This document shows positions 1 through 6,251 of a DNA stretch of 7,224 bases, one piece after another. The stretch is from assembly GCA_024278155.1 (NCBI GenBank), contig JAJRTT010000394.1, forward strand, positions 1-7,224, read 5' to 3'. The notes under the pieces are model-generated. The model saw only the letters and a list, made by a program, of their open reading frames with translations. It did not search any database and was not told the origin of the DNA. The stretch's first letter is position 1. Each line of letters opens with the position of its first letter. Position numbers and translations under genes: made by a program. The DNA is from Bacteroidota bacterium. GTDB taxonomy: Bacteria > Bacteroidota > Bacteroidia > Bacteroidales > JAADJA01.

Positions 1-281
1 CCTTTTTCGACCCAACTGGTTTTGCCAATTGCCTACTGCCTACTTACCTTTTTCCCCTCTTTCAACCAGTCGGGTCTCCGTCACCAGGAGCCTTTTTCGA
101 CCCAACTGGTTTTGCCAATTGCCTACTTACCTTTTTCCCCTCTTTCAACCAGTCGGGTCTCCGTCACCAGGAGCCTTTTTCGACCCAACTGGTTTTGCCA
201 ATTGCCTACTTACCTTTTTCCCCTCTTTCAACCAGTCGGGACTCCGTCACCAGGAGCCTTTTTCGACCCAACTGGTTTTGC
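1..281. repeat. Tandem array of 83-bp hairpin-forming units
   Basis: Units lie at 1-90, 91-173 and 174-256, with a partial unit at 257-281. The first unit is 7 nt longer because GCCTACT is duplicated at 31-44; apart from that and a T-to-A change at 241 the copies are nearly identical, so the array is recent or kept homogeneous. Each unit carries GACCCAACTGGTT and AACCAGTCGGGTC, which pair across unit boundaries: 64-76 with 99-111, 147-159 with 182-194, and 230-242 with 265-277. Between the arms sits a small CTCC/GGAG stem. The array probably continues left of the window. It ends at 281, directly next to the patatin stop codon (282-284). No coding potential is evident: 83 is not a multiple of 3, so open frames through it read the same DNA in shifted frames. 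Function is unknown. Confidence 0.93.
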
Positions 282-1154
282 TTATTGCAAAAGCGCCTTC
301 CTCGCCTGCCTCCGTCCGTATTCAATAAGTTCGGTGGCCCGGTGGAATTCAAATAAATCGCACGAGTCCCTGGATATTTGAATAAGGATATCGGGTTTGT
401 GTTTTTTTATGGAAGTCTCTGTTAGTTTTGCCTGCATGGCATAAATTGATTTCGTGAGCAGATCGAAATAACCGGTCTTGGGGTTTTTTTCCTTGGAGAA
501 AAAATGGGTCCAGCGTTTATTCACCTGTTCCCATAATGCCAGATAATTGCTATGTTCTTTTTTTGCGATATTGACGTTTTGCGGTTTGGTGTATTTAATG
601 TCGGCATTCAGGTCCACGGCAATCAAAAGGTCGTTTTTGTTACGTTTGACAAGGTTTAACGGAAGCGGGTTCAGCACCCCACCGTCCACCAGCTCCATCC
701 CTTTGTATTGTACGGGCGTGAGGATGGTGGGAACGGCCACCGAAGCCCGGATTGCTTTGCGCAAAGGGCCGGAAGTGAACACGATTTCCTTATGGAGGTT
801 GATGGCAACGGCCACGGTGGCAAACGGTATGGCCAAATCTTCGATGTTCACGGGCCCCAACATTTTCTCCAGTTCCGAAAAAATCTTTTCCCCCTTGATG
901 AAACCGCTTTTTGTGATGGCAAAATCCATCAAACGAAAAATGTCCATTTTCCCAAGCCCGCTCACCCAGTTTTTGTATTCCCCCAACTTGCCGGCCGCAA
1001 AAACACCGCCCACCACCGAGCCAATGCTTGTTCCCGCCACCGAAGTTATCTTGTGTTTGTGTTTGAGTATTTCCTCTATAACGCCAATATGGGCCATTCC
1101 CCGGGAACCCCCGCCTGAGAGGACCAATGCTACGTTTTGCGTCTTTTTTATCAT
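282..1154 (-). CDS. Patatin-like phospholipase (RssA-type)
   Basis: This 290-residue protein is a patatin-family serine acyl hydrolase, expected to cleave acyl esters of phospholipids or related lipids with a Ser-Asp dyad. The oxyanion-hole loop SGGGSRG is at residues 13-19, the nucleophile elbow GTSIG at 41-45 (Ser43), and the catalytic Asp157 in the DGG motif at 157-159. The RASVAVPTILTPV block (136-148) also fits the family. No signal peptide or membrane segment is visible, so it should be cytoplasmic, and the length suits the short single-domain bacterial group. The ATG lies 1 nt after the stop of the upstream phosphopantetheinyl transferase gene, without a separate promoter, which implies one transcript and coupled translation. 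The stop codon abuts the tandem hairpin array, so that array would form the 3' end of the mRNA. The true substrate cannot be read from sequence. Confidence 0.93.
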   Translation of the reverse strand: MIKKTQNVALVLSGGGSRGMAHIGVIEEILKHKHKITSVAGTSIGSVVGGVFAAGKLGEYKNWVSGLGKMDIFRLMDFAITKSGFIKGEKIFSELEKMLGPVNIEDLAIPFATVAVAINLHKEIVFTSGPLRKAIRASVAVPTILTPVQYKGMELVDGGVLNPLPLNLVKRNKNDLLIAVDLNADIKYTKPQNVNIAKKEHSNYLALWEQVNKRWTHFFSKEKNPKTGYFDLLTKSIYAMQAKLTETSIKKHKPDILIQISRDSCDLFEFHRATELIEYGRRQARKALLQ

Positions 1155-1155
1155 C

Positions 1156-1833
1156 TTATAGGTCTGATATGTTTAATACGTTTATTTCGTCCATGAAATT
1201 GGGTGCAAGGGAACAGACCGAAAGTTTGTATTGCGTATCCAATAAATACTGCTTGAAAAAAACGGATTTGATTTCTGTTTTGCCATCCCTTAATCTGAAC
1301 ACGGAACCGGATTTGTTTATTGTGAAAGAACTCAATGATTTTGTCAAACCTTTGCCGAGCAGCTTTAAATAGCTTTCTTTCAACGTCCATAAATCGAAAA
1401 AGAATTCGAGTTTTTCCTGCCCTTCCATTTCGTTTAGTTCGGTAAATTCGGCCTTGCTGTAAAAGCGTTTAGCGACTCGATAGTTGATGGGCCGTATCTT
1501 CTCGACGTCAATCCCCACCTCCTCATCGGCAAAAGCAAGCACAACATAATTGCCCGAATGGGAAATGTTGAAATAAGGATTTGAATGCCCGGCGAGATAA
1601 GGTTTACCTTTTTTCGATTTTTTAATGATAATACCTTGGCCAGGGGTTGCCGTTTTCTCAATCAAAACCCTTCGTGCGATCACCTCTCCGAGGAGCGACC
1701 TTTGCAAATCGGGGAGGTTTTTGAACTTGTTGATTTTCTGTCGGCTTGATTCAGGCAATCGCTCGAGCAGCTTTTCCCTGAAAGCTTCAAAATCCCTGTC
1801 TTCCATAATCCGTATTGCAAAAACCTCTACCAT
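1156..1833 (-). CDS. 4'-phosphopantetheinyl transferase, Sfp type
   Basis: This 225-residue protein should transfer the 4'-phosphopantetheine arm of coenzyme A to a serine of acyl or peptidyl carrier proteins. The two-lobed Sfp/Gsp layout is complete: KGKPYL at 76-81, FNISHSGN at 88-95, the Mg-binding GIDVE at 107-111 (Asp109, Glu111), and WTLKESYLK at 149-157 with the conserved Lys-Glu pair 152-153. The length matches Sfp (about 220-230 residues) rather than the shorter AcpS. The first ATG is preferred because the VEVFAIRI beginning fits the usual short N-terminal strand; a second ATG exists at codon 10. It is the first gene of a two-gene operon with the patatin-like hydrolase. No NRPS or PKS genes are in view, so its carrier protein is unknown. 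A TAnnTTTG box sits only 4 nt before the start, implying a very short leader. Confidence 0.94.
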   Translation of the reverse strand: MVEVFAIRIMEDRDFEAFREKLLERLPESSRQKINKFKNLPDLQRSLLGEVIARRVLIEKTATPGQGIIIKKSKKGKPYLAGHSNPYFNISHSGNYVVLAFADEEVGIDVEKIRPINYRVAKRFYSKAEFTELNEMEGQEKLEFFFDLWTLKESYLKLLGKGLTKSLSSFTINKSGSVFRLRDGKTEIKSVFFKQYLLDTQYKLSVCSLAPNFMDEINVLNISDL

Positions 1834-1837
1834 GCTA

Positions 1838-1845
1838 CAAATATA
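1838..1845 (-). promoter_or_regulatory. Bacteroidota -7 promoter box for the PPTase-patatin operon
   Basis: TATATTTG matches the Bacteroidota -7 consensus TAnnTTTG and lies 4 nt before the PPTase ATG on the minus strand. A TTTC sequence 19 nt upstream is a weak candidate for the -33 TTTG element. If used, the transcript would start at or next to the ATG, making the mRNA nearly leaderless. Confidence 0.6.
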
Positions 1846-1848
1846 GTG

Positions 1849-1968
1849 TTTTATTGATTGGCCCGAAACATTAAACCTTGACTCTACTTAATGTACTGGT
1901 TCTTGACAGGTTTGTTAGGGCAAAGCCTCTTAGGGCCAATAATGCTCGAAAGAAATCAATCAATAAAA
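1849..1968. repeat. Nested inverted repeats in the divergent intergenic region
   Basis: TTTTATTGATTG at 1849-1860 is perfectly complementary to CAATCAATAAAA at 1957-1968. Inside it, ATTGGCCC (1857-1864) pairs with GGGCCAAT (1933-1940), AAACCT (1873-1878) with AGGTTT (1908-1913), and ACATTAA (1868-1874) with TTAATGT (1888-1894). The hexamer CTTGAC also occurs twice as a direct repeat. The structure lies between two divergent promoters. It could be an operator pair, a small element, or chance pairing in AT-rich DNA. Confidence 0.5.
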
Positions 1969-2014
1969 TTATAATATTTATCTGTACAGACCTGATTTCT
2001 TTTGGTATAAAACC

Positions 2015-2022
2015 TATTTTTG
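2015..2022 (+). promoter_or_regulatory. Bacteroidota -7 promoter box for the glycosyltransferase gene
   Basis: TATTTTTG fits TAnnTTTG. It lies 19 nt before the ATG at 2042, so initiation would fall near 2027-2030, leaving a short leader containing a CGATT/AATCG hairpin (2024-2038). No clear -33 TTTG is seen at the right spacing. This position argues against the in-frame TTG at 2027 being the true start. Confidence 0.5.
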
Positions 2023-2041
2023 TCGATTGAAAAAATCGTTG

Positions 2042-3565
2042 ATGAAAGAACTACTTGCAAGGTTATGGGAGAACAAACCGCTTAAACTGATAATGTGGTT
2101 GGCAGTGATTGCGCGCCTTGTGGCAGCAATTTTCGCAAAGGGTTTTGGGATGCACGACGATCATTTCCTGATTATCGAAGCTGCGCAGTCCTGGGTGGAT
2201 GGTTTCGATTACAACAATTGGTTGCCGGGCAGCACCACTAATTCTGTACCTTCGGGCCACAGTTTTTTTTATGTGGGGAGCCAATATCTTGTGCTGCTGT
2301 CACTGAAATCAATCGGGATATCGGATCCACAATTTAAAATGTTCATCATTCGATTGTTGCACGGGGCTTTTTCGCTTATCATCGTTTATTTTGGTTACAA
2401 AATAACCTTGAAACTATCGAACGAAAAAACGGCAAGGGTTACAGGGTTGTTGCTGGCTGTTTTCTGGTTTATGCCTTTCCTGAGTGTGCGCAACCTGGTA
2501 GAGGTTGTTTGTATCCCTTTCCTGATTTACGGTATTTGGATCATCATCGAACATTGGGACGAAAAGAAGGCCGTTGGGTATTTTCTTCTGTCGGGGTTTG
2601 TTGTGGGCCTTGCATTTTCGGTACGTTTCCAAACGGGTGTTTTTGCTTTGGGGATAGGTGCGGCGCTTTTGATAAAACTGCGCTGGAAGGAAGCTTTAAT
2701 ATATGGTGCGGGGTTTCTGTCCTCGGTTGCGCTGGTGCAGGGAGGGATTGATTATTTTACCTGGGGCCGGCCTTTTGCCGAACTCGGTGAATACATCAGA
2801 TACAATATGGAACATGCCACTAATTATTTTACCGGCCCGTGGTATAATTATATGTTGTTGATACTCGGTGTTTTGATCCCGCCAATCAGTATTGGGGTTT
2901 TTTTCGGTTTCTTCCGTTCGTGGAAAAAACATCTGATCCTTTTTCTTCCCGCATTTTTGTTTTTGCTTTTCCATTCAGCCTTCCCCAATAAACAGGAACG
3001 TTTTATCCTTCCCATTGTGCCCTTTGTGATTATCCTTGGTATGATTGGTTGGCAGGCTTTCCTGGATGAACCTGCTTTTTTTGCCAAAAGGGAAAAGCTG
3101 ATAAAATCGTTCTGGGTTTTCTTCTGGGTAATAAACCTTATGTTGTTGCCTGTTATTTCCACTATGTATTCAAAAAAAGCACGGGTTGAATCCATGATAT
3201 ATTTATCGAGGTACGATGACATAGAAGCGGTGGTCTTGGAGAACTCCAATATAAGTTATGTAAAACTGATCCCTATGTTTTATCTTGGGCAATGGATCAA
3301 GGAATACCCGGTTACCAACGAGAACCACGATAAGAAGTTAGTGGCCATAAGGAATTATTTATGGGCTCCGCAACCCCGGTTTTTCCTTTTTTACGAGAAA
3401 GACAACCTGGAAAAAAGGGTGGAGGAAGTGAAAGCGGTTTTCCCCAATATTGAATATGAAACTACGATTTTCCCCGGGATGATCGATAAATTATTGCATT
3501 GGATGAACCCGTACAATGCGAATCAAACAATATATATTTACAGGAACAATGATTTTTTTCCATAG
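2042..3565 (+). CDS. Polytopic membrane glycosyltransferase, GT-C fold (GT22/Alg9-like)
   Basis: This 507-residue protein is a multi-pass inner-membrane protein with about ten hydrophobic segments up to residue 375, then a soluble C-terminal tail of about 130 residues. The first membrane segment is followed by GMHDDHF (36-42), where GT-C enzymes place their catalytic acidic residue. The sequence NKQERFILP (316-324) resembles the HKEERF-type signature of GT22 mannosyltransferases (Alg9, Alg12, PIG-B), and IDYFTWGRPF (236-245) followed by YN and PW resembles their central region. By family it would transfer a sugar from a polyprenyl-phosphate donor to a lipid-linked or surface glycan; donor and acceptor are not readable. 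GT39 or another GT-C family is the alternative. The ATG at 2042 was chosen over an in-frame TTG at 2027 because of the promoter box. It is apparently monocistronic and divergent from the PPTase operon. Confidence 0.82.
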   Translation: MKELLARLWENKPLKLIMWLAVIARLVAAIFAKGFGMHDDHFLIIEAAQSWVDGFDYNNWLPGSTTNSVPSGHSFFYVGSQYLVLLSLKSIGISDPQFKMFIIRLLHGAFSLIIVYFGYKITLKLSNEKTARVTGLLLAVFWFMPFLSVRNLVEVVCIPFLIYGIWIIIEHWDEKKAVGYFLLSGFVVGLAFSVRFQTGVFALGIGAALLIKLRWKEALIYGAGFLSSVALVQGGIDYFTWGRPFAELGEYIRYNMEHATNYFTGPWYNYMLLILGVLIPPISIGVFFGFFRSWKKHLILFLPAFLFLLFHSAFPNKQERFILPIVPFVIILGMIGWQAFLDEPAFFAKREKLIKSFWVFFWVINLMLLPVISTMYSKKARVESMIYLSRYDDIEAVVLENSNISYVKLIPMFYLGQWIKEYPVTNENHDKKLVAIRNYLWAPQPRFFLFYEKDNLEKRVEEVKAVFPNIEYETTIFPGMIDKLLHWMNPYNANQTIYIYRNNDFFP

Positions 3566-3647
3566 GGTTTTTTCGATATATGTATTTATGATTGTACTTG
3601 TGCATGAAACGGGGAAATTTATGCATAATTTGTTTATCAATAATGTT

Positions 3648-3660
3648 GCACCTACGGTGC
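3648..3660. repeat. Mini-hairpin GCACC-TAC-GGTGC
   Basis: A perfect 5-bp stem with a 3-nt loop. The related mini-hairpin GAACC-TCT-GGTTC follows 50 bp later (3698-3710), and both are preceded by similar sequence (ATCAATAAT versus ACCATAATT), suggesting a degenerate tandem duplication. From memory, ACC-nnn-GGT mini-hairpins of this kind are scattered in Bacteroidota intergenic regions. Confidence 0.6.
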
Positions 3661-3685
3661 TTTGAGCAGTATTGGCATTTGTTGT

Positions 3686-3748
3686 TACCATAATTCCGAA
3701 CCTCTGGTTCTTTTGTTTTCCCACCATCAAGGGTGCGGAATTATGGTA
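3686..3748. repeat. 13-bp perfect inverted repeat enclosing two mini-hairpins
   Basis: TACCATAATTCCG (3686-3698) is the exact complement of CGGAATTATGGTA (3736-3748). The 37-nt interior contains AACC-TCT-GGTT (3699-3709) and CACC-ATCAAG-GGTG (3722-3735), the second directly abutting the outer stem. Together these can fold as a three-way junction. There is no U-tract, so a terminator is unlikely. Confidence 0.75.
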
Positions 3749-3815
3749 GGAAGTTAATTCATGTTAGGAAAAAGTGTTGCCTTGCTTCGACATAGCTTTG
3801 CGAAGGTACAGTAGG

Positions 3816-3874
3816 TGAGGTATTATGGGATATTGTTTATAAATGCAATTTATCGTGCACCTCCCAATCCCTCA
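3816..3874. repeat. Extended nested hairpin
   Basis: Three stems nest in order: TGAGG (3816-3820) with CCTCA (3870-3874), TGGGA (3826-3830) with TCCCA (3862-3866), and ATAAAT (3839-3844) with ATTTAT (3848-3853) around a 3-nt GCA loop. The internal loops are 5/3 and 8/8 nt. It lies about 75 nt upstream of the ligA start and just ahead of the candidate ligA promoter. Role unknown. Confidence 0.5.
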
Positions 3875-3907
3875 AAAGTAAAATGTGTAAATTTATCCCG
3901 TTTTTCG

Positions 3908-3915
3908 TATAATTG
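3908..3915 (+). promoter_or_regulatory. Candidate -7/-10 box for ligA
   Basis: TATAATTG differs by one base from TAnnTTTG and also contains a TATAAT hexamer. It would give a leader of about 25-30 nt before the ATG at 3949. No good -33 element is visible. An in-frame TTG at 3913 lies inside this box and is therefore unlikely to be the start codon. Confidence 0.35.
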
Positions 3916-3948
3916 AAGAAATTGACAAATTATCTTAAAATTGAATTA

Positions 3949-5994
3949 ATGAACAAAGAAAAAGCTCAACAACGAATAAAAGAACTCACGGGTATTATCA
4001 ACGAGAACAATTACAAATATTATGTCTTGTCGCAACCGGTTTTGAGCGATTATGGTTTTGATATGTTGCTGGAAGAATTGATAAAGCTGGAGAAGGAATA
4101 TCCCGAATTGGCCGAGCCCGATTCCCCGACAAAAAGGGTGGGCGGTGAAATCACCAAGGATTTTCAGCAGCGTACACATAAATATCCCATGCTTTCGCTT
4201 TCCAATACCTATTCGGAACAGGAGTTGGCCGATTTTGATATGCGGGTAAGGAAATTGATTCCCAATGAGGAAATTGAATATGTGTGCGAACTGAAATACG
4301 ATGGCGTTTCCATCAGCCTTACTTATACAAATGGATTACTTGATTATGCAGTCACCCGTGGCGATGGCGTTGTGGGTGATGTTGTGACCAATAATGTGAA
4401 AACCATCCGAAGTGTCCCGTTGAAACTGAAAGGCGATTATCCCGCAAATCTTGAAATCCGGGGGGAGATATTTATCCCGCTGGCGGGTTTTGCAAAATTC
4501 AATAAGGAACGGATCGAAAATGGGGAAGACCCTTTTGCCAACCCCCGCAATGCTGCCTCGGGTAGTCTGAAAATGCAGGATTCCGCCGAAGTGGCCCACC
4601 GCCCTTTGGATTGCTATCTTTATTATGTCCTCGGTGAAAACCTTCCCTTTGACAACCATTACGATAATTTGCTGGAAGCGAGAAAGTGGGGCTTTAATGT
4701 GCCCGGTTACCTTGCCAAGTGCAAAAACATGGAGGAGGTTTTTGAGTTTATCCGTGATTGGGAAAAAGGCCGCGACAAGCTTCCCCTGGCAATTGACGGT
4801 GTGGTGATAAAAGTAAATTCCTACCGCCAGCAGAATGAGTTGGGCGCAACGGCAAAATCTCCCCGATGGGCCATTGCCTATAAATTCAAGGCCGAGCGGG
4901 TTTTGACACGTTTGAACAAAATAAGCTATCAGGTGGGTCGGACAGGTGCCATTACGCCGGTTGCCAACCTTGAGCCTGTGCAGTTGGCCGGGACGACCGT
5001 GAAACGGGCCTCGCTGCACAATGCGGATATTATCGAAGCCCTTGATGTGCGGGAAGGCGATATGGTTTATGTGGAAAAAGGGGGCGAGATTATCCCGAAG
5101 ATCGTGGGTGTGGAATTGGGGCAAAGGCCAACCGGTTCCCATAAATTAAAGTATATCGAAATTTGCCCTGAATGTGGGACTCCCTTGGTGAGGGAGGAAG
5201 GGGAAGCTTCACACTATTGCCCAAATGAAGAAAGCTGCCCTCCGCAAATCAAAGGGAAAATCGAACATTTCATCAGCCGCAAGGCCATGAACATCGACAG
5301 CCTGGGCGAAGGGAAAGTGGAAATGCTTTTTGATAAAGGATTGATCCGAAATGTGGCCGATCTGTACGATTTGAACTATGAAAACCTGATCGGGTTGGAG
5401 AAAACCATTGAAGCCTATGGTGACAAAAAAGAGAAAAGGCTGAGTTTCAAGGAAAAAACGGTTTCCAATATTTTGAAGGGGCTCGAAGAATCGAAAAAGA
5501 CCCCGTTCGATAAAGTACTGTTCGCCCTTGGAATCCGGTATGTGGGACAGACGGTGGCCAAAAAGCTTGCCCGGCATTACCGGAACATGGATGCCTTGAT
5601 GAAAGCCACATTTGAGGAGTTGGTCTTGGTGGACGAAATCGGGGGGAAAATTGCGGAAAGCATCATCCGGTTTTTTGCCGAAGAAAAAAATATCAAAATA
5701 ATAAACAGCTTAAAGGAAAAAGGCTTGCAATTTGAGATGACTGAACCTGCTTCCCCAAAATCATCGAAACTGGAAGGCTTGAGCATTGTTGCCAGCGGCA
5801 AGCTCCAGAATTTTACAAGGGATGAAATCAAAAAGACAATAGAGGAAAATGGCGGGAAGGCCGTTACCTCCATTTCAAAGAAAACCAGCTATTTGTTGGC
5901 CGGTGAAAATATCGGTCCCAACAAACTGGCTAAAGCCCGTGAATTGGACATTCCCATCATTTCGGAAGAGGAGTTTATGGGAATGATAGGGTGA
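3949..5994 (+). CDS. ligA: NAD+-dependent DNA ligase LigA
   Basis: This 681-residue enzyme seals nicks in duplex DNA in replication and repair, using NAD+ to form a ligase-AMP intermediate. All LigA domains are present in order: the NMN-binding domain Ia (about 1-75, with YKYYVLSQP and SDYGFD), the adenylation domain with the nucleophile Lys116 in ELKYDG (114-119), the OB fold (about 315-400), a four-cysteine zinc finger (Cys406, 409, 424, 430), the helix-hairpin-helix region (about 440-590) and a C-terminal BRCT domain (about 604-681). The length is close to the usual 670. In domain Ia, Phe37 replaces the Tyr35 of the E. coli enzyme, a conservative change. The ATG at 3949 begins MNKEKAQQRIKEL, matching the usual N-terminus; an upstream in-frame TTG at 3913 would add 12 residues but overlaps the promoter box. 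No Shine-Dalgarno sequence is seen. It appears monocistronic and essential by family. Confidence 0.98.
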   Translation: MNKEKAQQRIKELTGIINENNYKYYVLSQPVLSDYGFDMLLEELIKLEKEYPELAEPDSPTKRVGGEITKDFQQRTHKYPMLSLSNTYSEQELADFDMRVRKLIPNEEIEYVCELKYDGVSISLTYTNGLLDYAVTRGDGVVGDVVTNNVKTIRSVPLKLKGDYPANLEIRGEIFIPLAGFAKFNKERIENGEDPFANPRNAASGSLKMQDSAEVAHRPLDCYLYYVLGENLPFDNHYDNLLEARKWGFNVPGYLAKCKNMEEVFEFIRDWEKGRDKLPLAIDGVVIKVNSYRQQNELGATAKSPRWAIAYKFKAERVLTRLNKISYQVGRTGAITPVANLEPVQLAGTTVKRASLHNADIIEALDVREGDMVYVEKGGEIIPKIVGVELGQRPTGSHKLKYIEICPECGTPLVREEGEASHYCPNEESCPPQIKGKIEHFISRKAMNIDSLGEGKVEMLFDKGLIRNVADLYDLNYENLIGLEKTIEAYGDKKEKRLSFKEKTVSNILKGLEESKKTPFDKVLFALGIRYVGQTVAKKLARHYRNMDALMKATFEELVLVDEIGGKIAESIIRFFAEEKNIKIINSLKEKGLQFEMTEPASPKSSKLEGLSIVASGKLQNFTRDEIKKTIEENGGKAVTSISKKTSYLLAGENIGPNKLAKARELDIPIISEEEFMGMIG

Positions 5995-6004
5995 GTATTG
6001 AAAA

Positions 6005-6034
6005 TCCAAAAAGAAGAAGATTGTAATTTTTGGA
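6005..6034. repeat. AT-rich inverted repeat just after ligA
   Basis: TCCAAAAA (6005-6012) pairs perfectly with TTTTTGGA (6027-6034) around a 14-nt loop, 10 nt after the ligA stop codon. The stem is weak and lacks a following U-tract, so it is at best a poor terminator. The sequence TTTGGAATGC at its right end recurs at 6106-6115, bracketing the first 36-nt dispersed repeat. Confidence 0.4.
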
Positions 6035-6051
6035 ATGCTCCTGCGTCCCGT

Positions 6052-6087
6052 CCTCGTTTCCGCCAAAGTCTGACAAGTACGACGAGG
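6052..6087. repeat. REP-like dispersed repeat, copy A
   Basis: This 36-nt segment begins CCTCGT and ends ACGAGG, complementary ends that can form a stem. It matches copy B at 6977-7012 at 33 of 36 positions in the same orientation, and the similarity continues weakly into the following ATACAyCTA. A 7-bp hairpin, TGGCATT-TGG-AATGCCA (6101-6117), follows. Short open frames here on the minus strand are repeat translations, not genes. Confidence 0.8.
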
Positions 6088-6175
6088 ATACATCTATAAA
6101 TGGCATTTGGAATGCCAGAAGTTAAGGTTGATACGTAATAGGTGCCCATGCTTTAGTTTGTTCGAAAAATAAGGG

Positions 6176-6195
6176 TGGACGCCTATTTCATCGCA
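6176..6195. repeat. 20-nt direct repeat, left flank of the toxin-antitoxin cassette
   Basis: TGGACGCCTATTTCATCGCA matches 6929-6948 at 17 of 20 positions in the same orientation, all three differences being transitions. The pair brackets the mntA-hepT cassette, 54 nt before its first ATG and 21 nt after its last codon. Confidence 0.65.
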
Positions 6196-6236
6196 GGTTA
6201 AAACTGCTATTTATGATTAAGAATAGTTAAAAATGT

Positions 6237-6244
6237 TATATTTG
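6237..6244 (+). promoter_or_regulatory. -7 promoter box for mntA-hepT
   Basis: TATATTTG is a full match to TAnnTTTG and is identical to the box before the PPTase gene. It ends 5 nt before the mntA ATG at 6250, so the transcript would have almost no leader. No -33 TTTG is seen at standard spacing. Confidence 0.55.
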
Positions 6245-6251
6245 CAAATAT
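6238..6251. promoter_or_regulatory. 14-bp palindrome over the -7 box and start codon of mntA
   Basis: ATATTTGCAAATAT is perfectly self-complementary. It covers the TTTG of the promoter box and the first two bases of the mntA ATG. A DNA-binding protein here would block both transcription and initiation, so it is a candidate operator for autoregulation of the cassette. Neither product shows an obvious DNA-binding domain, so this is inference. Confidence 0.4.

Larger units (their letters stand above)
3609..3901. repeat. Hairpin-rich non-coding block with imperfect terminal inverted repeats (MITE-like)
   Basis: The 383 nt between the glycosyltransferase and ligA hold no convincing gene. ACGGGGAAATTTATGCAT (3609-3626) matches the reverse complement of 3882-3901 in its ACGGG, AAATTTA and CAT segments, bounding a block of about 290 bp. 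Inside are a GCACC/GGTGC hairpin (3648-3660), a 13-bp inverted repeat (3686-3748), a CTTCG/CGAAG stem (3785-3805) and a nested long hairpin (3816-3874). No target-site duplication is obvious. An inserted small non-autonomous element, or several stacked dispersed repeats, would explain this. Mobility is inferred, not shown. Confidence 0.45.

Noticed and set aside
1..281. Integron attC array
   Set aside because: ACCCAAC resembles the R'' core, but the partner is GTCGGGT instead of GTTRRRY, there are no cassette genes between units, and no integrase is in view.
1..281. CRISPR array
   Set aside because: The whole 83-bp unit is conserved, with no variable spacers.
22..381. Plus-strand open frames through the left end (22-381 and 29-328)
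   Set aside because: They translate the 83-bp repeat in successive frames, then run antisense into the patatin gene; no start signal or family resemblance.
547..1161. 204-codon plus-strand open frame
   Set aside because: It is antisense to the patatin gene, whose catalytic motifs are unmistakable on the minus strand.
2027..2041. TTG start of the glycosyltransferase at 2027
   Set aside because: It coincides with the predicted transcription start; the ATG at 2042 is in the same frame and better placed.
3913..3948. TTG start of ligA at 3913
   Set aside because: It lies inside the candidate promoter box, and the extra 12 residues are not part of the usual LigA N-terminus.
4336..5142. 268-codon minus-strand open frame
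   Set aside because: It is antisense to the adenylation and OB regions of ligA and has no recognisable motifs.
6005..6034. Rho-independent terminator of ligA
   Set aside because: The stem is AT-rich with a 14-nt loop and is not followed by a U-tract.
5875..6149. Small minus-strand open frames over 5875-6149
   Set aside because: They read through the 36-nt dispersed repeat and the ligA 3' end; the similarity to open frames at 6967-7185 comes from the shared repeat.
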